Part shown: piece after piece, positions 7,104 to 13,502 of the stretch
Layout: each line of letters starts with the position of its first letter
Position numbering within the stretch: position 1 is the stretch's first letter
From: a virus
IMG/VR virus record: IMGVR_UViG_3300009285_001944
Coordinates: 1-25,626 of that record
DNA length: 25,626 bases
Reading direction: 5' to 3' (one strand)
The notes under the pieces: model-generated
The model's input: the letters and a program-made list of their open reading frames with translations, nothing else
What the model was told of the DNA's origin: nothing
Databases searched by the model: none
Program-made: the position numbers and the translations under genes

Positions 7104-7897
7104 TGGCAATTCAGGTCGGGCGCGAGCGGCGCAGCGCGGGTCAGGGCGCGGGAGTTTACGGGGCGCTCATCCGCCGTGACGGATGGGGGCTGGCGGGCGG
7201 GTATGCGCGCAAGGTTCTCTCCGTAGCGCCGGCGAATCTTTACGCCTACTGGCCCATGACCGACGCGCCGGACGGGGCTAGTCCGGTGGACCTCGGCCCG
7301 AACGCTCTCACCACGGCTTGCCTGGCGGGGACCGTTACGCTCGGCGCGCCGGGTATGGATGGAGGGACTTCATTTTACTTCGCCGCCGCGGCGAACTCGC
7401 GGATGACCTTTGTCGGGGGCGCGTTCAATACCGTCGCCAACGGGTCGGAGGGAACAATAGCGGCCTGGGCCAAGGTTTCGGACTCTAGCATCTGGACGGA
7501 TGGCGCGCTGCGCCATGTGCTGCATATGCAGTCCGGCATTCCGAACGAACTTGCGCTCTCTAAAGGACCATCGAATAATACGCTGCGCTTTAATTACACT
7601 ACGGGGAGCAATGTTAACGTGGTCTCTCCGGCCTTTGGGCCGACAAACGAGTGGTTTCATATCGCGCTAACTTACTCTTCGACTGGGAGCGCAGCCATCA
7701 CCTACGGCAACGGCGCTTCGCTCAACAACATCACGGTTGCGGCTCCGTGGTCGGGCACTCCGAACGCAACGCAGAGTTTCATCGGGGACAAAAGTAATGC
7801 CGGGGCCAATCCCTGGAAGGGCTGGCTCCAGCATATCGCCTTTTGGGATACGCCTTTGTCGAGTGATACGATTCTGTGGCTGGCGGATAGGGATTGA
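7103..7897 (+). CDS. LamG/concanavalin A-like domain protein, candidate head decoration
   Basis: The 264-residue product has, after ~40 residues of linker, a typical LamG-type lectin/glucanase-like fold: LYAYWPMTD, an SPVDLGPNALT segment, GTIAAWAKVSD, NEWFHIALTYSSTGS and a closing GWLQHIAFWDTPLSSDTI. Such domains bind carbohydrates or proteins without catalysis. Start ATG 7103 overlaps the upstream stop. Placed between capsid and connector genes, it most simply is a virion surface protein that lets particles stick to polysaccharide. The domain call is good; the location on the head rather than the tail is inferred from gene order. Confidence 0.7.
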   Translation: MAIQVGRERRSAGQGAGVYGALIRRDGWGLAGGYARKVLSVAPANLYAYWPMTDAPDGASPVDLGPNALTTACLAGTVTLGAPGMDGGTSFYFAAAANSRMTFVGGAFNTVANGSEGTIAAWAKVSDSSIWTDGALRHVLHMQSGIPNELALSKGPSNNTLRFNYTTGSNVNVVSPAFGPTNEWFHIALTYSSTGSAAITYGNGASLNNITVAAPWSGTPNATQSFIGDKSNAGANPWKGWLQHIAFWDTPLSSDTILWLADRD

Positions 7898-7899
7898 CG

Positions 7900-8439
7900 A
7901 TGGCTTACGCAAGCGCGAGTGATGTCGCTGGATTGACCCGAAACTTAATAGCGCCGGGGTCTACATTTACGACCTCGACTTCTCCGACGCTCGCGTCGGT
8001 CAACGGCTGGCTCTCGGCAGGGAGCGCGCTCATTGATACGCGCCTGGCGAGTGCGGGCTACGGACCAATCCCCGCGGGCAACGTCGCCTATGATTTAGCC
8101 GTCCAGGCAAATGCGGCTTTCGGGGCATGGTGGGCGGAACGCTCACGGACGAATGCGCGCGTGGCGACCAACGAACGCACGCGCGCCGATTATTTCAAGA
8201 AGGACTTCAACGACCTGATGGAAGGCCTGGTATCGCTCGACCTGTCGCGCAGCGGCGTCTCGCAAACGTCCGTGGCCTACGCCGGGGGGATAAGCGTCTC
8301 GGACAAGGACACAGTGGAGGCGGACGGCGACCGCGTGCAGCCGCGTTTCGTGCGCGGCATGTTCGAGAATCCCGAAGCGCCGCGGCCCACGGCGGGCCAG
8401 GCGGGAGACCCAGAAAGCCGGGCGTCGGACTCTTCCTGA
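7900..8439 (+). CDS. Head-tail connector protein (DUF1320/gp6-like)
   Basis: The 179-residue product begins MAYASASDVAGL and is mostly helical for its first ~115 residues (VNGWLSAGSALIDTRLASAGYG, YDLAVQANAAFGAWWAERSRT). That pattern, a helical bundle starting with a YASxxDVxxL motif, is usual in phage head completion/adaptor proteins that sit under the portal. The last ~60 residues are polar and probably disordered. ATG 7900 is preferred over the in-frame TTG at 7894. Order (after capsid, before gp10-like neck) supports it. Confidence 0.6.
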   Translation: MAYASASDVAGLTRNLIAPGSTFTTSTSPTLASVNGWLSAGSALIDTRLASAGYGPIPAGNVAYDLAVQANAAFGAWWAERSRTNARVATNERTRADYFKKDFNDLMEGLVSLDLSRSGVSQTSVAYAGGISVSDKDTVEADGDRVQPRFVRGMFENPEAPRPTAGQAGDPESRASDSS

Positions 8440-8450
8440 GGCGATAGGCC

Positions 8451-8690
8451 ATGCTGAAACCTTACTTGCTCATCTACCAGACGACCGCGACCATTCCTGG
8501 CCTGGCTATCGAGCGGCATTTCACGGAAGACGAAGCCGAGGCGTCGCGCGCCGCCAACGCCGATAGTATCGGCTGGCACGCCGTGGCGCTGCTGACGGAC
8601 GAGGGGGTGACGATTATCGGGAGCGGTATGACGGAGACAGGGACGGGGAGCGCGATGAAGGCGAAGCGAAAGGCGAAAGGAGAAGCGTAA
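8451..8690 (+). CDS. Hypothetical 79-residue protein
   Basis: No family recognised. The first ~60 residues look like a compact alpha/beta unit (PYLLIYQTTATIP, ERHFTEDEAEASRAANA, GWHAVALLTDEGVTIIG), and the last ~15 are Lys/Ala-rich and basic. It lies immediately upstream of the first glycosyltransferase with a five-base gap, so it is probably co-expressed with it. Confidence 0.5.
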   Translation: MLKPYLLIYQTTATIPGLAIERHFTEDEAEASRAANADSIGWHAVALLTDEGVTIIGSGMTETGTGSAMKAKRKAKGEA

Positions 8691-8695
8691 AGGCG

Positions 8696-10012
8696 ATGGC
8701 CCTGCGCGGAATGCACGTCATCTATTTGTACGCCGACACGGAAAACGAGTGGAATTGCTCTCAGTGGCGGGCGAAGATTCCGGCGGATAGCATAAACGCC
8801 GAACACGAGGCCGGGCGCTGCCCACACACGGCGCGGCTGTTCCTCATGCCGACCGCGCTAGACTGGGCACACCCGCAAGTCAATGCGCTCCTGGGCGCGG
8901 CGGACGTTATCATATTTCAGCGCAACGTCCTCATCCCGCCGGTGTGGGAGGCGATGGACTACTGGCGCGCTATCGGGAAGGCGGTGCTCGTGGACCTGGA
9001 CGACCACTATCCCGGACTCCCGCCGTCGAATCCGGCCTACAACTACTGGATTCGTAACGGTCCGGGGCTGGAGCCGGAGCCGGTCGCGGCGCTCGCCGAG
9101 GGGCTGCGGCACGCGGACGGGCTGACCTCGCCGTCGAAGGTTATCCTTAAGGATTGGGAGCATATCGTCCCCGGCTACTGGCTGCCCAACTGGACTTTCC
9201 GAGCGTGGTACGCCCCCTTCGGCCAAAAGCCTATGGGAGCGGGCGACTTCTTGATTGATTACGAGGCCAAGGAAGTGAATGGCAAGCAGACGCCCACGCT
9301 GCGGGCGCTCCCGCGCCCGAACTCGGAAGGGACGATTATCCTGGGTTGGGGCGGGAGTATCAGTCACGTAGACTCGTGGCTGGCCTCGGGCGTGATGGAC
9401 GCGCTGACGCGGCTGTTCGAGAAGTATCCGCAACTGCGTTTGAAATTCTGCGGGCACGAGGCGCGCCTGGACCGCTGGCTCGCGCCGTTCGGCGAGCGCG
9501 TACTGCGCCAGGGCGGGGTCGGGCCGAAGGACTGGCCGCATGTTGTTTCGACGTTCGACATCGGATTGGCTCCGCTGGACACGCGGCCTATCCCGCCGTG
9601 GCGCGAGGGCGCGCCAGTGGCGTCTTACGACGAGCGGCGGTCGTGGCTGAAGGGCGTGGAGTACCTCTCGGCGGGGGTTCCGTGGGTGGGGAGCAAGTCG
9701 CTGACCTACAACGACCTGGCGCGATGGGGAACGCTCGTGGACAATACGCCGGAAGCGTGGTTCGGAGCGCTGGACTGGATGTTAGCGAACCTCGCGCGCG
9801 AGAAGGAAAAAGCCTGGGACCGGCGGCGATGGGCTTTGAAGCGGGTCGCCTTCGAGCCGAATGTGAGCAATTACTTCGATACCTTCGGGCGCGTGCTGGC
9901 GGACAAGGCCGTGCGCGAGGGGTCGCAACTGCCGGGCATCTACTACGTCGAGCCGGAATCCCCGAATAAAAAGGAGTCAGAGCATGTTACCGCTGATGCC
10001 GTCGCAGCCTGA
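8696..10012 (+). CDS. GT-B-fold glycosyltransferase (GT4/group 1-like)
   Basis: A 438-residue enzyme predicted to transfer a sugar from a nucleotide donor. The N-terminal half contains VIIFQRNV and VLVDLDDHY, the acidic strand end seen in many group 1 glycosyltransferases. The C-terminal half has the donor-binding Rossmann pattern: TIILGWGGSISHVDSW (start of the second domain), LRLKFCGHE, HVVSTFDIGLAPLDTRP, then WLKGVEYLSAGVPWVGS, equivalent to the K-x-x-E-x-x-x-x-G-x-P motif near the nucleotide site. Length is normal for the fold. It lies between the connector and neck genes, so it would be made with virion proteins. Donor and acceptor cannot be read from sequence. Start could also be ATG 8711. 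Confidence 0.75.
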   Translation: MALRGMHVIYLYADTENEWNCSQWRAKIPADSINAEHEAGRCPHTARLFLMPTALDWAHPQVNALLGAADVIIFQRNVLIPPVWEAMDYWRAIGKAVLVDLDDHYPGLPPSNPAYNYWIRNGPGLEPEPVAALAEGLRHADGLTSPSKVILKDWEHIVPGYWLPNWTFRAWYAPFGQKPMGAGDFLIDYEAKEVNGKQTPTLRALPRPNSEGTIILGWGGSISHVDSWLASGVMDALTRLFEKYPQLRLKFCGHEARLDRWLAPFGERVLRQGGVGPKDWPHVVSTFDIGLAPLDTRPIPPWREGAPVASYDERRSWLKGVEYLSAGVPWVGSKSLTYNDLARWGTLVDNTPEAWFGALDWMLANLAREKEKAWDRRRWALKRVAFEPNVSNYFDTFGRVLADKAVREGSQLPGIYYVEPESPNKKESEHVTADAVAA

Positions 10013-10202
10013 TAAGGCGCGCGCCGAAGCCGCGGTCTTAGGAGCCGCGCGCGGGTGGTACGCAGACGTGGACCTGAACTATCAGGGTGTCAATCTCGGA
10101 GACGCGCTGACGTATGACGTGCAACAAATTTTCGGACGGTTGTGGGCGCGTTATTTCATGGGACAGGAGCAGGCCAATGGAAACGCCAGCACCAACGCCT
10201 AA
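9984..10202 (+). CDS. Hypothetical 72-residue protein between the glycosyltransferases
   Basis: AAGGAG at 9971-9976 with seven-base spacing supports ATG 9984. The gene overlaps the end of the first glycosyltransferase by 29 bases and the start of the second enzyme by 26, so three genes are chained by overlap. The protein is mixed helix (KARAEAAVLGAARGWYADVD, YDVQQIFGRLWARYF). Family unknown; a small subunit or acceptor is possible but unsupported. Confidence 0.5.
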   Translation: MLPLMPSQPDKARAEAAVLGAARGWYADVDLNYQGVNLGDALTYDVQQIFGRLWARYFMGQEQANGNASTNA

Positions 10203-11418
10203 GCCCGCGCTGCTCGTCTCCGGCGCGCCGGTCACGCAGCCGCTTTGGGCGGGATTGTCCGAGACCTATCACCTGGTCTTCGCCCACCCGCAGGCGGCTC
10301 AGGTCGCGCGCGAGGTCGGCATCGCCTCGGCCTCGGCGCTGGCCGACTACCTGACCGGGGACGCGAAGGAATCCGCCGACAACGATGCGGCGCTTCTTAC
10401 GGCGCGGGTCGTGAACGCGCTCCCGGACATCTCGCGGCGCGTAGGCGCGACCGTCGCGCCGACCGGCCCCGTAGAACTCAATGGGCGCTTCGGGGCGTGG
10501 TTCGCGGGTTACGTGCAGTTCCAAATGGCGCAATTCGCGCAGATGTTCGCCTGCCTGGACTTGATGGCGGCGCGCGAACGTCTCGCGGGCTGCCTGGTCC
10601 ACGAAGACGTGACGCCGATGGCGCGCGCGCTCGTGGGGTGGTTTCGGGCGCGGGAACTCCCTTCCGTCCACCTGCCGCACGCGGCCTGCCATCTACTGCC
10701 CGGCGTCGCGGATATACACCGCGAGACGCGCGCCGACTACGTTCTGGCAAGCGGCGGCTACATGGCGCAGTTCTACGCGGCGGTCGGCGTCCCGGAGGAT
10801 AGAATCCGTATCGTGGGCGTCCCGGCGTGGGACGGCCTCTATACCGGCCTACCGCCGGGGAAGGCCGAGGCGCGGCGCGTGCTGAAAATAGATAACGCGC
10901 GCGTCATCCTGTACGGCGCGTCCTGGCCGCAGACCACTTCCCTGCGCGGCGGCGGGGAAGCCGAGGCCGAAGCCGCCTGGCGCGCCGTGCTGGCGCTGGC
11001 GCACGCGTGGGAGGCCGTAGTGATGTGTTCCGTCCACCCGAACGACGGCAGGCCGGTGGAGCAGTATTACGCCGAGACGATGAAGGCGGCGGGAGTGCCA
11101 GGGCTGGTGACACGCTTCCACACCAACTATCTCGTGCGGGCGGCGGATGTGCTCATCGCTCAGGGACCGAGTAACTTCTGCGTCTCGACGGCTATCCAGG
11201 GCTTGCCGTCCTGCTACATCCAGACGGAGGGTTTCGACTTCGCCCACCCCCTGCCCCCGCGCGCGGACGCGGACGGGCTGAAAGACGCGGCGGAAGCGGC
11301 CCTGGCCGAGGGCCTGCCGTGGGACGAGTTCGCGACGCTCTACAACGCGGCTCACGAAACGCGCGGCGGGGCAACGGAGAAGGCAGTTGTTGCCGTCAAG
11401 GAAATATGCCGATGGTAA
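10177..11418 (+). CDS. GT-B-like enzyme (CDP-glycerol transferase / UDP-GlcNAc 2-epimerase-like fold)
   Basis: Start chosen at ATG 10177 (METPAPTPKP) behind AGGAG; the open frame upstream to 10114 lacks a site. The 413-residue product resembles the GT-B group that includes CDP-glycerol glycerophosphotransferases, capsule polysaccharide transferases and UDP-GlcNAc 2-epimerases. Visible features are VHLPHAACHL, an ILYGASWPQTTSL strand-loop, VVMCSVHPNDGRP (HPxxxxP motif), TNYLVRAADVLIAQGPS, and a late IQGLPSCYIQTEGF. Exact chemistry is uncertain. It is unlike the first glycosyltransferase in sequence, so the pair probably performs two successive steps rather than being a duplication. Confidence 0.65.
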   Translation: METPAPTPKPALLVSGAPVTQPLWAGLSETYHLVFAHPQAAQVAREVGIASASALADYLTGDAKESADNDAALLTARVVNALPDISRRVGATVAPTGPVELNGRFGAWFAGYVQFQMAQFAQMFACLDLMAARERLAGCLVHEDVTPMARALVGWFRARELPSVHLPHAACHLLPGVADIHRETRADYVLASGGYMAQFYAAVGVPEDRIRIVGVPAWDGLYTGLPPGKAEARRVLKIDNARVILYGASWPQTTSLRGGGEAEAEAAWRAVLALAHAWEAVVMCSVHPNDGRPVEQYYAETMKAAGVPGLVTRFHTNYLVRAADVLIAQGPSNFCVSTAIQGLPSCYIQTEGFDFAHPLPPRADADGLKDAAEAALAEGLPWDEFATLYNAAHETRGGATEKAVVAVKEICRW

Positions 11419-11915
11419 TTACGATTCGGTCGGACGGGAAACTCGAAGCCTACGCCGAGCGGATGAGCAAGTCTCCCGCCTGGCTTCCGCGTCAAATTGA
11501 CCTGGCGCTCTCGGCCCTCGGCCCGACGCTCATGAGTCGGATGCGGACGGCGCTCATGGCGAATCGCTACACGGGCGGGCTGGAAGAATCCGTGCGCGCC
11601 GATTACGATAGGGGAGCGAAGCGCCTGACGGTCGGTCCGACGAAGAAGACCGCCGACGGGAAATGGGACCGGGGAATGATTCTAGAACTCGGCACGCGGC
11701 CTATCCCGCGCGCGCCCTGGACGCCCATCCGCCTTTGGGCCAACTTCCGGGGCCTGCCCGCCTTCCCGGTGTGGTGGAAGATTCGGACCAAGGGCGTGGC
11801 GGCGCACCCGTTCCTTGACCGGACGCTGGCCGCGTCCGAAGCCGACATCCGCGCCATGACAGAGCATTTAGTAGACGTGCTGGCGCGGACGGCGGTAGGT
11901 GAGGTGACGCCGTGA
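11406..11915 (+). CDS. Head-tail joining/neck protein (HK97 gp10-like)
   Basis: Start ATG 11406 follows AAGGA and overlaps the preceding gene by 13 bases. The 169-residue product shows the HK97 gp10 pattern: an N-terminal helix pair, TGGLEESVRADY, a glycine/basic strand region RLTVGPTKK, MILELGTRPIP, then KGVAAHPFLDRTLAAS and a terminal helix. Such proteins form the neck ring between connector and tail. It resumes the normal late gene order after the glycosyltransferase insertion. Confidence 0.75.
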   Translation: MPMVITIRSDGKLEAYAERMSKSPAWLPRQIDLALSALGPTLMSRMRTALMANRYTGGLEESVRADYDRGAKRLTVGPTKKTADGKWDRGMILELGTRPIPRAPWTPIRLWANFRGLPAFPVWWKIRTKGVAAHPFLDRTLAASEADIRAMTEHLVDVLARTAVGEVTP

Positions 11916-12343
11916 GTATCGCCGGGATACGCGACGGGCTGATGGCGCTGCTCTCGGCCTCGGGGCCGTGGGCGGCAAGCGAAATTTCCGCCTGCGCCTT
12001 CGATGTGCTGGAACAATCGTCGGGCTGCGCGATTGTTCTCATGCCGGGACCGACCTCGACCATCGAGCCGTACCGGATGGGAAACCCGCGCGGTTATCTG
12101 CGCCGGTGGGGAATGCAAGGGACCGTTTACATCAAAGACAACGGCGACCCCACCCTGCTTCTGTCAAAACTCTGGCAGGCGCACGACGATTTGTATAGCA
12201 CCATCTCGAAGGATGACACGCTCCAGGCCTCGGCGTGCGCGGCGGCGCTAACGGGGGTGAGTTACAGAAAAGGGGACTTCGAGGAAGTCGCGGGCGCGCT
12301 GTGGGCAACCGTGGACTTCACCATAGAAGCAGACGAGTTTTAG
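11912..12343 (+). CDS. Tail terminator/tail completion-like protein
   Basis: A GTG start overlaps the previous stop (GTGA). The 143-residue protein has a terminator-like arrangement: an initial helix (IAGIRDGLMALLSASG), beta strands (AIVLMPGPTSTIEP, MQGTVYIKD), a helix (LLLSKLWQAHDDLYSTI) and a final strand with WATVDFTIEADEF. Tail terminators cap the tube at the correct length and are encoded between gp10-like and tail tube genes, as here. The family is divergent, so identification rests largely on order and secondary structure. Confidence 0.6.
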   Translation: MSIAGIRDGLMALLSASGPWAASEISACAFDVLEQSSGCAIVLMPGPTSTIEPYRMGNPRGYLRRWGMQGTVYIKDNGDPTLLLSKLWQAHDDLYSTISKDDTLQASACAAALTGVSYRKGDFEEVAGALWATVDFTIEADEF

Positions 12344-12358
12344 CGGAGGAGAAAAACT

Positions 12359-12784
12359 ATGCCTCAGGCGCACGGACGGAATGCAACAGTGTTTGTATGG
12401 GACTCGGCGGGGGCGTGCCAGAACTTGAGCGGCGACCACAACAATATTTCTCTAACATGGCCGCGCGACAACCCGCAGCGCACGACCTTCGGGAAGGACA
12501 CCCACCAGCGCATGTCCGGTATCCGGGACGCCACGCTGACGGGCGCGGGCATCTGGAACACGGGGAGCGGCAGCATTGATGCCGTGCTGTCGGCCATCAT
12601 GGCGGCGAGCCTGAACACGCTCGTCCACTATGCGCCGGGCGGCTCCATCACCGGCTGCCCGCTCTACTCGGCCTGCTACTTGCTCTCGCAGTACCAGATT
12701 ACCGGGCCGTTGAATGGGCCGGTGGGCGTGTCCTACACGTTCCAAATTGCCTCGGGGTCGGTCACGGTCGGCACTTCGGGCTAA
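12359..12784 (+). CDS. Major tail tube protein
   Basis: A 141-residue protein after a strong GGAGGAG site, as expected for an abundant product. It has strands ATVFVWDSAG and NISLTWPRD, a conserved-looking loop TTFGKDTHQRMSGIRDATLTGAGIWN, and a closing VGVSYTFQIASGSVTVG, fitting tail tube folds. It lies directly upstream of the frameshifting chaperone pair and tape measure, the invariant order in long-tailed phages. Confidence 0.75.
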   Translation: MPQAHGRNATVFVWDSAGACQNLSGDHNNISLTWPRDNPQRTTFGKDTHQRMSGIRDATLTGAGIWNTGSGSIDAVLSAIMAASLNTLVHYAPGGSITGCPLYSACYLLSQYQITGPLNGPVGVSYTFQIASGSVTVGTSG

Positions 12785-12795
12785 GAGGAGTCAAC

Positions 12796-13257
12796 ATGGA
12801 CCACGATACGGAGTTATCCGGTCTCGTGTCCGTCCTCTCCACCGCGTTGTCGGCGGGGAACTATCGCGGAGCGATGGAATCTATCGCCGCGCAGTGGATC
12901 GGGCGCTCGCCGGTCGGGACGGTGTACTGTACGCTTCCCGACTTTCCGGGAACGTGGGTCCGCTTCGCCACGCGCGGGTATCCGTTCGCCCTGCGGCGGC
13001 TATGGGCCGAAACGAAAGATGACCGCACGACGATGGAAGCGATTATCCTGCCGCGCGTCGAGGCGTGGAATTTCGTCTCGGCGACGAACGGACTTTCCCT
13101 ACCCCTTCCGCCGAAAGAACAGCGCCCGTTGGAATGCCTGGACGACCTCGACGACCCGCTGCTCGTTTGGCTCATCAACGCCTTCTGGCAGTGGTGGCGT
13201 GCGGGATTACATTTGCCCCGCCCAAACTCGTTGCCGCCCTCGCGCGCTACGTCATAG
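12796..13257 (+). CDS. Tail assembly chaperone, short form (lambda gpG-like)
   Basis: The 153-residue zero-frame product begins after GAGGAG. Its first 100 residues are mixed alpha/beta with PVGTVYCTLPDFPGTWVRF and ALRRLWAETKDDRTTMEAI; it ends in a hydrophobic helix (LLVWLINAFWQWWRAGL) and a short Pro/Ser-rich tail. Chaperones of this type coat the tape measure and recruit tube subunits and are not kept in the virion. Identity rests on its place between tail tube and tape measure and on the frameshift signal near its end, rather than on sequence similarity I can recall. Confidence 0.7.
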   Translation: MDHDTELSGLVSVLSTALSAGNYRGAMESIAAQWIGRSPVGTVYCTLPDFPGTWVRFATRGYPFALRRLWAETKDDRTTMEAIILPRVEAWNFVSATNGLSLPLPPKEQRPLECLDDLDDPLLVWLINAFWQWWRAGLHLPRPNSLPPSRATS

Positions 13258-13502
13258 ACGGCGAGGGCGGTCTGCCCGAGGAACTCTCCGAGACGCAACT
13301 ATGCGAACGCTTCGGGTGGACGTTTACGGAACTGGACGCCGAAGACGAGCCGCGCGTGCGCGAGGGCGTGGCGCTGCTCAACATCCGCGCGGCTCTCGCG
13401 CGAGTACAGGGCTGGCTCCAGACGCAAGGTCAACTCCAACCATCCGACTCCGATTGGGAGATATGGGGGTGGGCCGAGCGGCTAAAGGATTCTAATGGCT
13501 GA
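12796..13502 (+). CDS. Tail assembly chaperone, -1 frameshift fusion (lambda gpGT-like)
   Basis: Slippage at 13221-13227 moves ribosomes from the short-form frame to the -1 frame, whose coding region runs to the stop at 13500-13502. The fusion would have about 144 zero-frame residues and 91 new ones (235 total), continuing LVAALARYVIDGEGGLPEEL and ending in a helical segment. The downstream frame has no ribosome binding site or suitable start of its own near this region, and its protein-like composition begins at the overlap. Its end overlaps the tape measure start by eight bases. In lambda, G and GT are both needed in a fixed ratio. Confidence 0.7.
13221..13270 (+). promoter_or_regulatory. 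Programmed -1 ribosomal frameshift signal
   Basis: The heptamer CCCAAAC (13221-13227) is in the correct phase, read as C CCA AAC in the zero frame. Six bases later a perfect 10-bp stem forms between CCGCCCTCGC (13234-13243) and GCGAGGGCGG (13261-13270), with a 17-base loop that contains the zero-frame stop TAG (13255-13257). Heptamer, spacing and stem match the accepted architecture. Confidence 0.8.

Noticed and set aside
7900-8439. Antitoxin or regulator call for the helical protein
   Set aside because: No DNA-binding motif; helical start motif and gene order fit a head-tail connector.
13065-13220. Independent start for the downstream chaperone frame at 13065
   Set aside because: No ribosome binding site, and the first ~45 residues are Arg/Pro-rich out-of-frame shadow of the short form; frameshifting explains the expression better.
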